DNA from: Annona cherimola
Lineage: Eukaryota; Streptophyta; Magnoliopsida; Magnoliales; Annonaceae
Length of the DNA stretch: 64,000 bases
Reading direction: 5' to 3'
Assembly: GCA_030490835.1 (NCBI GenBank)
Contig: CM059972.1
Coordinates: 88,273,137-88,337,136, forward strand
Part shown: positions 1 through 9,512 of the stretch, in pieces
How positions within the stretch are numbered: the stretch's first letter is position 1
Layout: the number at the start of each line of letters is the position of its first letter
Translations under genes and position numbers: made by a program
The notes under the pieces: generated by a model
Seen by the model: only the letters and a program-made list of their open reading frames with translations
Database searches by the model: none
What the model was told of the DNA's origin: nothing

Positions 1-66
1 CATCGATTCATCATCGAGGGCCATGTAGTCCTCCGGTTCATATACGCTCGTACGCACGGCTACCAT
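1..66 (-). CDS. possible 5' coding exon of a host gene, running off the left edge
   Basis: On the minus strand an ATG at 66-64 opens a frame of 22 codons that stays open to the window edge. It reads as an acidic, tyrosine-containing start (MVAVRTSVYEPEDYMALDDE...), unlike the surrounding repeats. The Pack-MULE target duplication begins 17 bp upstream of this ATG, and MULEs are known to insert preferentially near the 5' ends of genes, which fits. I do not recognise the protein. The frame is short enough to be open by chance, so this is a candidate only. Confidence 0.3.
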   Translation of the reverse strand, partial: MVAVRTSVYEPEDYMALDDESM

Positions 67-91
67 GCCGGAAGTTCTCTTTGCAGGTTGC

Positions 92-256
92 GGGAAAATT
101 GCGCCATAGACCCTCTAACTATGCGTATTGGCATTTTGGACCCCGAAGTTTGCGTATTAGCATTTTAGACTCCCGAAAGTTTCGACCTTTGCATTTTACC
201 CCCCGCGCCCTCACGACGTCAAAAAAACAGTGCCTAGCCGTCCGAAATGACGAGAA
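92..256 (+). repeat. left terminal inverted repeat of the Pack-MULE
   Basis: Begins GGGAAAATTGCGCCATAG and is the reverse complement of 3868-4032 apart from a few substitutions. A 9-bp target duplication (83-91) lies directly outside it. Many plant MULE termini begin with a similar GGGxAAATT word. Confidence 0.88.
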
Positions 257-303
257 TACCCATGACAGAAAAGAAAGGTAGAGGCGACGACATCAGACCC
301 TTC

Positions 304-1143
304 TCAACCTTTTGCAAAACTCTGTTCTATCAAGAAAACAAGGAGACAGATAAACCAATCAGTAACCAAGCGGCCACAGAAGATTACAATCGCCAACAGG
401 CACCACTTCCATACTACCAGACCCCATATCACGCAATTCTGCAATCTGTGTACAGTGGAGCTCGCCACCAGCAATGTGACCACAGAGACCAACGCAACAC
501 ACTCCACCAACTTCCAGAACTTCAGTCTCCTCCGCCATTTCTCCCTCACTGGAATATCCTCAATCTTATATATCTCTTCCTCTTCCTCTTCCGCCGCAAC
601 TGCCCGCGGGGTTGGTGCGGTGCTTTTGATATTCTCCTTGGGAGTGGCAGGGAGAGGGAAGTGAGGCGAACTACGGAAAGGTGAATTCGACCTTTTTAGG
701 GGAACGTGCTCTTCCATCCGTTTCATAGCAGACTGGTACGTTGGCTCAACAAGTCTGGATTTCGGCTTTGAGATTGTTGATCTCGATAGGCTGCGGCGCG
801 TTAAGGTTTCGGTTCCGGGGTATTTTGGAGGCTTTTTGGGACTGGTCGTGAACTTGGGAGTTTCAGGGAAAGGGGTCTCCGGCGTCGTTGCAGTTGAAAC
901 TTTCGATTTGAGATTGTCCAGGTTTGGGAGCCCAGAATCGGACTTCTTGTACTCTTTTAAAGGTGAGAATTGATGAAATCGGCCAGGAGACTCAGATTCT
1001 ACTGAAAAAGAGCAAGACCCTGCATCTTTGGCTGAATCATTGATCTGGTTTCTTTGCTTTAAAGCATCTTCTTCCGAGATGAAGACGACAACGTCTTCCT
1101 TATCATATCTGGCGAAAGCTTTGTCAGTGCCGTGTACATCCAT
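304..1143 (-). pseudogene. captured 5' fragment of an MSL10-like mechanosensitive channel gene
   Basis: A continuous 279-codon frame starts at ATG 1143-1141. Residues about 1-200 are a hydrophilic, Ser/Thr/Pro-rich cytosolic region with the words VVVFISEEDAL and TRRSLSRSTISKPKSRLVEP. Residues about 205-275 hold three closely spaced hydrophobic helices, with WGLVVWKWCLLAIVIFCGRL and LVFLIE. From memory of the family, these words and their order match the N-terminal half of plant MscS-like proteins of the MSL10 group. Those proteins are about 700 or more residues long, with six membrane helices followed by the MscS pore domain. Here the frame ends after FAKG, so the pore-lining helix and MscS beta domain are missing. 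It lies inside Pack-MULE termini and is therefore a captured piece rather than a resident gene. An intact frame means that translation cannot be excluded, but channel function is not expected. Confidence 0.75.
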
Positions 1144-1799
1144 TGAAAAATCCTAGTAAGCAACGAAAACGGCGGAAAAGACGAACGGCTTGAAATCCCG
1201 CTCGTGTTTACAGCTTTCCCCCGACTGCTTCCCTGCCAAAAGATGAGAGCTTTTCGCCTTCTCTCAAAAGCAGTTGAGGAAACGGGTACCGATGTTCCCT
1301 AGGGTGGGAAAAGCAGGAAATAAGCTAGAGATGCTATACTCTTCGGATTTTCTAGCAACGAAGACCGCCTCCGCCAAATATCCAGCCGAAATACAGAGAA
1401 CTTAAAAAAAATTATGAACAAGAAATTAGAAGTACTTTCCGCCTATTCCGGAAGCAATTTTCAATTCCCGCAGTTTATGAGAAGAAAACGACTGTCTAGC
1501 GGTTCCCGACCAAGGACCACGAGATCGTCGAAAGATTTTCTTGCCGTATGCCTGTTCGAAGACCGCAAGGCGGGAACGATTTTTAAAAATAAATAGATAA
1601 CAGAAACAATTCAAGCTTCCCGGTTCTACTTCTCCCCCGGGAAAGACCGCTTTCCGGGCGCTTCTTAGGAAATCGAAAGGATGTTGGAATTCCGCTGATT
1701 TTTCGGCAAGTGATGGTCGGGTGGTCGGACTTCGTAGCAGAAATCTGCGACTCTCTCTCTGCTTTCCGCCGGATTTTGAAACTCAGCTCGTGCTAGCAG
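1144..1799. other. non-coding Pack-MULE interior, upstream of the captured fragment
   Basis: No convincing gene is present. The stretch lies directly 5' of the captured ATG and may be the captured leader or promoter of the MSL10-like gene. Short open frames on both strands around 1414-1614 have no recognisable motifs. The last 8 bp (GCTAGCAG, 1792-1799) are one copy of the hAT target duplication. Confidence 0.5.
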
Positions 1800-1974
1800 C
1801 AGTGTTATCAGAACCGGACCGGACCGGCCGGTCGGACTGGTCCGACTGGGAACCGGTCCAATTTTCGGTTCGGTTTGTACTGGTTCGGTCTGATTATATA
1901 AAACCGTCCGAACCGGTGGTTGAACATGAATTCCGGTTGGACCGGATTCGACCGGTCGGACGGCTAACCCTAAG

Positions 1975-2409
1975 TTAAGGCATGAACTCATAAACTAAAG
2001 GAAAAAAAATGGGCGCAGCTGCAGCAGAGCTCCGTCTGTGTTCGTCGTCCCGCAGCCGCAGCAGAGCTCCGTCTCTGTTCGTCGTCCCGCAGCCACAGCA
2101 GGCACCGCAAGGGCACACAGCTCCTCTCCTCTCGCAATCGCAGGCCGCCGTTGCCCTCGCCGGCCGCCCTCGCCCTCTCCCTCGTCGGCTTTCCCTCGCC
2201 CGCAGCCCTCGCCTGACGCCCTTGGCCGCAGAGCCCGCAGCCCTTCTCGCAGCGCGCCGTCTTGCCATAGCCCGCTGCTCTGTCCTGTCTCCTCTCCCAG
2301 CGCCGACGATCTGCTGTCTCCTCTCTCTACGCGCCGACGACGACTGCTGTCTCCTCTCCCGGCGCCGACGACGACTGTCTCACTCTCCTCTCCCCTCGCC
2401 GACGATTGC
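1975..2409. repeat. GC-rich low-complexity segment inside the hAT element
   Basis: Rich in CTCTCC, GCCGACGA and GCAGCC words. A direct repeat of about 37 bp occurs twice in tandem around 2022-2096. Several frames are open on both strands (Arg/Ser/Pro-rich), which is expected from composition alone. I do not call a protein. The same sequence type resumes at 2847-2890 after the TRIM, showing that the TRIM inserted into it. Confidence 0.6.
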
Positions 2410-2590
2410 TGTGATATCCCACATCGGTTAGGATGAGGGGGGGAGCCTGGGCTATAAGTGGAGGCTGCCAGGTACCTCAGTGAGGCGCCTTTTGGGGAAG
2501 GACGGGATGCGCGTGAACCCAAAAGGGCAAAACCGTGCGGGCCGAGGCCCAAAGCGGACAATACCTTACTGTTAGGCCTGGGGTGTTACA
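2410..2590 (+). repeat. left LTR of the TRIM
   Basis: 181 bp with TG...CA ends, matching 2666-2846 almost throughout. It contains a GGCTATAAGTGG word that could serve as a TATA-like element. Confidence 0.9.
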
Positions 2591-2592
2591 AA

Positions 2593-2604
2593 TGGTATCA
2601 GAGC
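2593..2604 (+). promoter_or_regulatory. TRIM primer binding site (initiator tRNA-Met)
   Basis: TGGTATCAGAGC starts 2 bp after the left LTR. This word is the standard plant primer site complementary to initiator tRNA-Met. Confidence 0.9.
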
Positions 2605-2665
2605 TGACTCCCGACCTCCGGCCGATGGTGTCCAGCGGGGACGCTGGAACTCCAAGGGGGGTGAA

Positions 2666-2846
2666 TGTGATATCCCACATCGGTTAGGATGAGGGGGGGA
2701 GTCTGGGCTATAAGTGGAGGCTGCCTGGTACCTCAGTGAGGCGCGTTTTGGGGAAGGACGGGATGCGCGTGAACCCAGAAGGGCAAAACCGTGCGGGCCG
2801 AGGCCTAAAGCGGACAATACCTTACTGTTAGGCCTGGGGCGTTACA
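2666..2846 (+). repeat. right LTR of the TRIM
   Basis: 181 bp, the second copy of the terminal repeat. It is preceded by a G-rich polypurine stretch at about 2653-2665. Confidence 0.9.
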
Positions 2847-2899
2847 ACTGCGGTCTCCTCTCCTCCCGTGGCCGACTCGCCGGCAACATCAAACTTCTA

Positions 2900-3645
2900 A
2901 ACAGCAAAAAAAAAAAATAGTACTCATTATTTAGCCCTTTTTGATTTAGCCTAATTTTTTTTGGTTGCGTCTCTTATGAATTAGTAATTATCAATGATTC
3001 AATTATGCTATTAAACAATCCTATAATATCAATTATGTCATTAAATAAATCTAGAATCTTACGTAATTATTAAAAAAATCTCTATAGGAATGATGATTAT
3101 TAACTCCCATATCTTCAAAATTTTAAGAAATTTTGGACCTTCAAAAATACTTCATATAATCAATCCATTCTAATTAATCATACGTATCATAATATGCAAC
3201 TCATGTAATTAATATCACTCTCATAATTAATTGTATGATACAAATCTCTTCAAATAATTAATGTAGCAAATAAAAATTATAATATAACTAAAAAAATATT
3301 ATAATTAATTAAATGGTATCTCATGTTGCGTAAATATGCAGCTACTATTGCAATTACTTGTAAGGTTTATGTTAGCATTGATTTTTTGTATTTATAAGCT
3401 TCACCTATAACACTTATAGCATTGATTTATAAAATTCATTACATGTTTTGTTCTTATATTGTGGTCCTTAAAATCCAACATATATATTTAGGATTTATAA
3501 AAACATAAGTTTATCAATATATTTATTTAAAATTTAAAATTTTTTAATATTTATGATGTCATAAATATGTCATGCTGACGTCACCGGTTCAAACCAGACC
3601 AGTTCCTTTACCGGTTCGATCACTAGTTCGATTCTGACAACATTG
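2900..3645. other. AT-rich right part of the hAT element, no gene
   Basis: AT-rich sequence with no convincing coding frame. It ends in CCGGTT-rich sub-terminal sequence (about 3585-3625) and the right terminal inverted repeat. Nothing else is recognised. Confidence 0.6.
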
Positions 3646-3867
3646 GCTAGCAGTCGCCACCAGCGCTGTACTGAGAGAGCATTAAACCGCTAAAAAAAAT
3701 GGAGAATGCAAAAGGGCACGTGACCACGGAAATCATGCCCAGCTACTGCTGCATTTATAGAAAGAGCTTTTCTACCTTCGGTGAGTGAAACCCAACCCAA
3801 CCCACTCCACTCCACTCCACCCCTTCCTTCCCTTTTAAAACATGTATATGAGGTTAGTTTTGTCTTT

Positions 3868-4032
3868 TTCTTGTCATTTCGGACGGCTAGGCACTGCTTT
3901 TTTGACGCTGTGAGGGCGCGGGGGGTAAAATGCAAAGGTTGAAACTTTCGGGGGTCTAAAATGCTAATACGCAAACTTCGGGGTCCAAAATGCCAATACG
4001 CATAGTTAGAGAGTCTATGGCGCAATTTTCCC
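3868..4032 (-). repeat. right terminal inverted repeat of the Pack-MULE
   Basis: Reverse complement of 92-256 with few mismatches. Read inward from 4032 it begins GGGAAAATTGCGCCATAG. A 9-bp target duplication GCAGGTTGC (4033-4041) follows directly. Confidence 0.88.
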
Positions 4033-4163
4033 GCAGGTTGCAGAAGAAACTAGGAACTACGCGTCGGTTGCATCTTGGACCGAATTTCACGGGCCCACGT
4101 TCAAGCGCGTGTCCGTACAATTTTGTTTCCTGTCACGTCGCACGAATTCATGGCTTGGAAATC

Positions 4164-4548
4164 GAGTTCAGATCGGGTGCACCCGCAAGCTTTTAGCCTC
4201 AATGCTCTCGCAAGTATATACTTATTTTTTTAATTTTTTTAAAAAGATATTTTTATGAACTTGTTAATATAAAGTGTATTTAACATATATATCAATTTTT
4301 ACAATTTTTGGAGATTTTTAGATATTTTTTTGGGATTTTTAAAAATTAGAAGCATACTAAAATGCCACTAATTTTTAAAAATTCCAAATAAATATCTAAA
4401 AATCTCAAAAAATATTAAAAATTGATACATATGCCAAATACAATTAGATTAACATTCGTGTAAAAAAAATTTAATTTTTTTAAAAAATAAGTGTATGTAC
4501 TCGGGAGCATTGATGTTTAATGCTCCCGGGGTGCACCTGATCATAACC
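4164..4548. mobile_element. foldback MITE, probably Mutator-like
   Basis: The 385-bp unit is largely an inverted repeat: the left half around 4171-4230 pairs with 4470-4542 (GGTGCACC words and a run matching AATGCTC). The outer ends align at about 16 of 20 positions. A 10-bp direct repeat CTTGGAAATC lies immediately outside (4154-4163 and 4549-4558), consistent with the 9-11 bp duplications of MULE-type elements. It has no coding capacity. Confidence 0.65.
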
Positions 4549-4791
4549 CTTGGAAATCTATCCCATTTCAGCGCTGTATGGTGTAAAAATTGTATATTTT
4601 GGATATATCTAGAAATTGCCCCAAATAGTTTGTCGTCTTCGGAGTCCTCGGCATGGACTTGCACGGTTAGATGAAAAATTAAGAAACTATTATACCCGTT
4701 CAAGTAAGCTCTTACATTTTTAATATCTTTATATGTGATGAAAATTTAATTTTAATTATATTTAATATTATTCATTTAGTTATAATTCTAA

Positions 4792-5565
4792 AGGTGTGTT
4801 TGGAAGGTAATAAAATTTTCAGGGTAAAGGTTTTTGAATTGAGAGAAAATAATATAAATAAATAAGTTAGTTACAGGAGTAATAATGAAAAGAAAATAAA
4901 ATAAAATTCAAATAAGTAAGTTAGTTATATAGATAATTTGGTAGAAATAATTAAAAATAAGGTAGTTATATAAGAAGATGCGAATAAATAATTTTAAAAG
5001 ATGACAAATTCTATATATATCCACGAATTTTACCCATAATTCCACTTATACTCTTAAATTTTTAAAAATTTCTCCCATACTTACGAATTTTCATCATAAT
5101 TCTAATTATACTCATATCGTTAAGGATCCATTAAATGGGTTGTTGGCTTTCTTGTAAAATGACGAATATACCAAAACTCTAATATAATTTAAAGTTGTTT
5201 GGCTTAAAGATAAAGATTCGTTTTCAAATAATATATGACTTTATAGTGTAGAATTATTAAAAATTCATTATAATATAAATTTTTAACTATAAAATCATAA
5301 TTTTGGATGAGCATAATCATCATTTTCTAAAGAGTTAACCGTCTTTTTAACGGATCCCTGACAATATGAGTGTAAGTGAAATTAGGATGAAAATTTATAG
5401 GTACGAGAAGAATTTTTAAAAATTCATAAATATAAGTTGAATTAAGGATAAAATTTGTAAGTATACAAGGAAGTCGTGGAAAAAAAAAGATAATTGTAAA
5501 AAGTGAAAAATTGTATAAAAAAAAATTTTTATTTGAAAATTTTTAGGCGTAAACACGCACATCCT
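4792..5565. mobile_element. Tourist-like MITE (PIF/Harbinger type), interrupted
   Basis: The left end AGGTGTGTTTGG pairs loosely with the right end ...CACATCCT. The 3-bp flanks are TAA on both sides (4789-4791 and 5566-5568), the duplication typical of PIF/Harbinger Tourist elements. Internal words such as AAATAGATAGGTTAGTT-like stretches recur in the units at 5723-6318, 8076-8331 and 14284-14557, so this is one family. A MULE-like MITE at about 5002-5480 interrupts it. Confidence 0.6.
5002..5480. mobile_element. long-inverted-repeat MITE, MULE-like, copy 1
   Basis: The left and right arms (each about 140 bp) are inverted repeats containing CCACTTATAC-like and AGGATCC words around a spacer. 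The same family occurs at 7549-8046, where the boundaries are clear; here the ends are decayed and the coordinates approximate. It is non-coding and nested in a Tourist-like MITE. Confidence 0.6.
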
Positions 5566-5722
5566 TAAGGTACAGATCAAATCGGTTCGAATCGGCTAGT
5601 TTCAAAAAAAAAAAAATCAGTTCAAATAGTAGCGGGCAACAGGGCAAGCAAGGACGCATCTCATGTACCACAGTACCAGATTCGGTGCTGCTACAACAGT
5701 CACCGAAAGGCATGCTTGCTAT

Positions 5723-6318
5723 GGGTGTGTTTGGGAATGGATAAAACTTTTAGGGTGTATTTGGTTGAGGTTAAAACTTTTGATGAAAAGTTTTTGAGGT
5801 AGAAGTTGTCACATTAATAGAAAATTATGTGACATTAATAGAAAATGATGTGATATAATAGGAGTAATGATGAGAAGTAAAAAGAATAAAGTTAAAATAG
5901 ATAGGTTAGTTGTATGGATAGTTGTGTAGAAATGATTGAAAAGTAAGGTAGTTTGTAGAAGAAAATGTGAAAAAATAATTAAAAAATAGAGTAGTTATGG
6001 AGAGTGAAAAGTTTTAGATTGAAAAGTTTTGGTTGACATGTTTATATCCCAAACAAACACACCCTTAATGAAAAGTTGTAGAGATGAGAAGTTGTCAAAT
6101 GGTGTGATATGATAGGGGTAATGATGAGGAATAAATAGGATAAAGTTGAAATAGATAGGTTTGTTGTGTTGGTAGTTGTGTAGAAATGATTGAAAAGTAG
6201 GGTAGTTGTATAGAAAAATGTGAAGAAATAATTAAAAAATAAGGTAGTTGTGCAGAGTGAAAAATTTTAGATTGAAAAGTTTTAAATTGATAACTTTTTG
6301 TTGTTATCAAACACACCC
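5723..6318. mobile_element. Tourist-like MITE, interrupted by a member of its own family
   Basis: Left end GGGTGTGTTTGGGAATGG, right end ...TTATCAAACACACCC. The flanks are TAT and TGT, a possibly mutated 3-bp duplication. The interior includes another, complete element at 5753-6064. It has no coding capacity. Assignment rests on the shared GGGTGTGTTTG terminus. Confidence 0.65.
5753..6064. mobile_element. Tourist-like MITE nested in a sister copy
   Basis: A 312-bp unit with ends GGGTGTATTTGG and ...CCAAACAAACACACCC, flanked by identical TTA duplications (5750-5752 and 6065-6067). It is AT-rich and non-coding, with the same internal words as its host MITE. The TTA duplication and terminal G-rich word point to PIF/Harbinger (Tourist). 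Confidence 0.75.
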
Positions 6319-7548
6319 TGTGTATATTTGCAGACGTGTTGCAAGCTTTTGATACGTTTTTTTATTTTTCGAGGGTAGAAAGCTTCTGACAAGTGACAAC
6401 TGAAGAAGAGGAGAGCGCGTGATTCGTACTTCAATTTCGAGGATCGTTCATGCGCATGACTTAACGGTTAAGGCTTGAAGCTTGGAGCTTAAGCAGTTCT
6501 GCTGCTCAGTGGAAATCGAATCAATGCCGCCAAATGGCTGGAATTGTTTAGAAAGTAAAATATTCCGTAGTTTTTTAAAAATGAAAAGGCACACAAAATT
6601 GACGAGAAGCTAATTAAGGATAGAGTATAAGGAAATGTTCCCATGAAATCGTACTCACCGGAATATCTCTTAGTTTTTGCTTTTTTTTTTATCACGTGAA
6701 AAAATCTTTTTTGTTAGACTTATATATACTTCACCAGGAATGCAAATGAAAGAATTCGATTGCTTAAGTAATATTTAGGCAGCATTGAGAAGTCTGTTTT
6801 TCCTTACTTTTCTATACATTTTTCCATATAATTGTCATAATTTTCTATCATTTTTTACATTTTCCGGTGCGGCTATCTTATCCATTTCAATCATTTGGTA
6901 AATATTCTGCTCTTTTCTTTTTATTTCTATATTTTAATTATTTTCTCATACAATTATTTCATTTCTTTATTATTTTACATTATTCTTACAATTTTTAAAA
7001 TATTTTATTCTTCACTTTTGCACTTTCTTGTCCTTGTTATCAAATCGATCCTTGGCAACCGAGAATTAAGAGTAAAGTGATAAAGCAGTATATGATAAAA
7101 TAATTGAAATATAAGAATGAAAATTTTAAAATATAATAATTAAGTAGTTAAGACATAAATCATTGTTTGAAATATATACGAAAAGGAAATGAGAAAGTAC
7201 GCTTATGCATGTTATCAATGCAAAATGTAAAATTCAAAATCTTTCATGTTGAATTCTATGTGAAAATTAATAATATAAAATATTTGTTATAATTTATCTG
7301 CTAAATTCTTATGAATTGAGCATTGGATGAAGCTAACTTCAAATGTTTGTCAGGTCATAATTCCAACATCTTGGTGCTGGGAAAAATAAAGGAATTTGTT
7401 TCGTAACTCTAATAATAAAAAGATTGCACTATGTCGCACACTAAGTATAGAGTATTATCGAAGATAAGTCCCGACTCAATGCACCCAATTGCATTGAAAC
7501 TTTAGTGTAAATAGGTATAAATTCATTTTTTATTTTTTGAAATTTGTT
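6319..7548. other. AT-rich intergenic DNA, no gene recognised
   Basis: No convincing coding frame or RNA gene. Short open frames are low-complexity and AT-driven. No clear element termini were found. Confidence 0.5.
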
Positions 7549-8046
7549 GGGCAAATTCCATATATACCTATGAATTTTACTCCTAATTCCACTTATACCC
7601 ATGAATTTTCAAAAATTCCTCTCATACCTATAAATTTTCATCCTAATTCCACTTATACCCACGTCGTTAAGGATCCGTTAAATTAGCCGCTAGCCTTCTT
7701 TTAAAATGACAAATATGCCCAAGATCTAATATAATTTAAGTTTATTTTACTTAAAGTTAAAAATTTATATTCTGCTATAAAAATTCATATTCAAATAATA
7801 TATAATTTTATAGTTGTAGAATTATTAAAAATCCATTATAATACAAATTTTTAAGTATAAAACTATAATTAGGGATGGACACGTTTTTCATTTTCTAAAG
7901 AGTTAACAACCCCTTTAACGGATCCCTAACAGTGTGGGTATAAGTGGAATTATGATGAAAAATTGTGCGTATAAGAGAAATTTTTGAAAATTCATGAGTA
8001 TAAGTGGAATTAGGGGTAAAATTCTCGGGTATATAAAAAATTCCCC
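7549..8046. mobile_element. long-inverted-repeat MITE, MULE-like, copy 2
   Basis: A 498-bp unit with arms of roughly 140 bp. The left arm begins GGGCAAATTCCATATATACC; the right arm, read inward, begins GGGGAATTTTTTATATACCC. The arms share CCTAATTCCACTTATACCC and AGGATCCGTTAAA words. The 9-bp flanks are AAATTTGTT (7540-7548) and AAATTTATT (8047-8055), a duplication with one mismatch. This supports a Mutator-like origin. Non-coding; same family as 5002-5480. Confidence 0.75.
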
Positions 8047-8075
8047 AAATTTATTTTATAAGACTACTAATTTAA

Positions 8076-8331
8076 GGATGAGTTTGTTTACATTTAAAAT
8101 TTTTAACTTTTTATTAAAAATTTTCATTCTTTTCAACTACTATATTTTTTAATTATTTTTTGACATATTCATATACAACTATTTTACTTTTATTTCTACA
8201 TAACTAGCCATTCAACTAACGTAGCTATTTTAATTTCATTTTTTACTCATGATTAACCCTATCATATCATATTATTTTCTCCTATTTGAAAAACTTTTCA
8301 TCTAAAAGTTTTATCATTTTTAAACACACCA
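8076..8331. mobile_element. Tourist-like MITE, inverted orientation
   Basis: A 256-bp AT-rich unit flanked by identical TAA triplets (8073-8075 and 8332-8334). The right end, read inward, is TGGTGTGTTTAAA; the left end is GGATGAGTTTG. Internal words match the other Tourist-like copies on the opposite strand. Non-coding. Confidence 0.6.
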
Positions 8332-9116
8332 TAAGTGTATTTAAACTATAAATCAAGTTTTTCAAAATTTGTGCCTAATTGCTTAAAGTTTCGATGCAAC
8401 CAAGTGCACTGAATTAGGACTCATTGAAAACACTCCAAGATGGATCAATAGTTTAATCACAAATCCAAAGGAAAGAAAATTAAGAGATTGCTTTATTAAG
8501 ATAATTTGGTGGCAGCAGATCATATAGATAGTCTAAATTGACCAAAGATTATATGAACAGTTCAGATTACTCTACATGTTACTACTAATTATTACTTTAG
8601 TATCTGCTTAATCCTAACATATTAGACCCACTCAAGAAAATCTGCTTCATATGGTACACAGATTCAACGACTATGATTTTTCCAATTGGAAGATGGTCCA
8701 ATGAATGGATAGACAACGAATCAAGCCATGAAGAGCATTCTGAAACAGTTGTCTATTATTTTGGGTAAATTCGTCTTGTACTCCAATATTTGACGGGTAT
8801 TTCTTTTGTATCCACAACATTTTAATAATTTTTCAGATACCTATAACATTTCAATAATTCCCCAAACACCCACAATATTTCACACTTAATACCTTACATG
8901 CCACCGATGTTACATTTTTGTCTATTAAATCAATGAATTTGGTAGTTGCATTTGGTAGTTGCATGCAGATATTTCTTTAAATGTCAAAATTTCCCAACAG
9001 GTAGAACTCTATGGGCTACTATCTGCCTCGTAATCATCTTCTTAGAAGCCACACATCTTGGCCCTGATGATATCACCACCCTGTGGTAATCCCTCTAGCT
9101 CAACACTCCTTAGCTA

Positions 9117-9512
9117 TTGCTCTTCGCCTTCGCCCTCCTACTCGTCTCTACCACCTCCTTCATGATGAGGCTACCACACATTTACCTCGTTGACCATGGG
9201 TGCTACCGGCCTCTTGAGTCCTACCGCTTCCTCGGCTCCAGGTTCATCCACTATTCATGGCAAATCACCAGCTTTGAGCCCATGAGTGTGGATTCCAGAT
9301 GAAGATCTCAGAGCAATCAAAGTTGGGTTACAACACTAACGTCCCACTGGCCCTACACGATGTGCCCCACAGTCTCGCCATCCAGAAATTGAGGAGGGAG
9401 GCAGAGATGGTCATCTTGACATGATCGATAAGTTGCTGGTGAAGACATGTGTGAAGGCAAGGATATCGACATCCTCTTCATCAACCGCAGCTCCTACCAC
9501 AGAGTCTATGAG
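9117..9512 (+). pseudogene. 3-ketoacyl-CoA synthase fragment, N-terminal part
   Basis: In one frame this reads IYLVDHGCYRPLESYRF; after a frame change it continues FQMKISEQSKLGYNTNVPLA, LRREAEMVI, then DKLLVKTCVKAKDIDILFIN. These words match, in order, the region of plant very-long-chain 3-ketoacyl-CoA synthases running from VYLVDxxCYxP through the FQxKIxExSGLG segment to KPKDIxILxVN, as remembered from the family. Intact enzymes are about 500 residues, lie in the ER membrane, and condense malonyl-CoA with acyl-CoA in wax and lipid synthesis. Here the frame is broken and the catalytic cysteine region that should follow is absent, so this is a dead, probably transposon-captured copy. A solo LTR splits it from the C-terminal part. 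Confidence 0.7.

Larger units (their letters stand above)
2410..2846 (+). mobile_element. TRIM (terminal-repeat retrotransposon in miniature)
   Basis: Two direct repeats of 181 bp (2410-2590 and 2666-2846) begin TGTGATATCCCACATCGG and end GTTACA, giving TG...CA termini. The internal part is only 75 bp. It starts with TGGTATCAGAGC at 2593-2604, complementary to the 3' end of initiator tRNA-Met, and ends with a purine-rich AAGGGGGGTGAA-like tract before the right repeat. There is no coding capacity. The flanks ATTGC (2405-2409) and ACTGC (2847-2851) are a 5-bp target duplication with one mismatch. The two LTRs differ at only a handful of positions, so insertion is fairly recent relative to the outer elements. 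Confidence 0.92.
1800..3645. mobile_element. non-autonomous hAT-type DNA transposon, nested in the Pack-MULE
   Basis: Terminal inverted repeats are imperfect: CAGTGTTATCAGAACC at the left, against CAATGTTGTCAGAATC read inward from the right. A perfect 8-bp direct repeat GCTAGCAG flanks the element (1792-1799 and 3646-3653). An 8-bp duplication with CA(A/G)TG-type ends is typical of hAT elements. Sub-terminal regions are rich in GGTTCGG/CCGGTT-like words on both sides (1809-1970 and 3585-3625). No transposase frame is visible. A TRIM retrotransposon sits inside at 2410-2846. The boundaries are firm; assignment to hAT rests on duplication length and terminal bases. Confidence 0.85.
92..4032. 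mobile_element. Pack-MULE (non-autonomous Mutator-like element) carrying an MSL10-like gene fragment
   Basis: The ends are 165-bp inverted repeats (92-256 and 3868-4032) that match at roughly 95 percent by eye and start GGGAAAATTGCGCC. They are flanked by a perfect 9-bp direct repeat GCAGGTTGC at 83-91 and 4033-4041. Long terminal inverted repeats with a 9-bp duplication are the hallmark of Mutator-like elements. No transposase is present. The cargo is a coding fragment of a host mechanosensitive channel gene (304-1143, minus strand), which makes this a Pack-MULE. The element was later invaded by a hAT-type element at 1800-3645, so its original length was about 2.1 kb. Confidence 0.88.

Noticed and set aside
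1975..2561. 188-codon and other Arg/Ser-rich frames on both strands as genes
   Set aside because: They run through low-complexity GC-rich sequence and into the TRIM LTR; multiple frames are open from composition.
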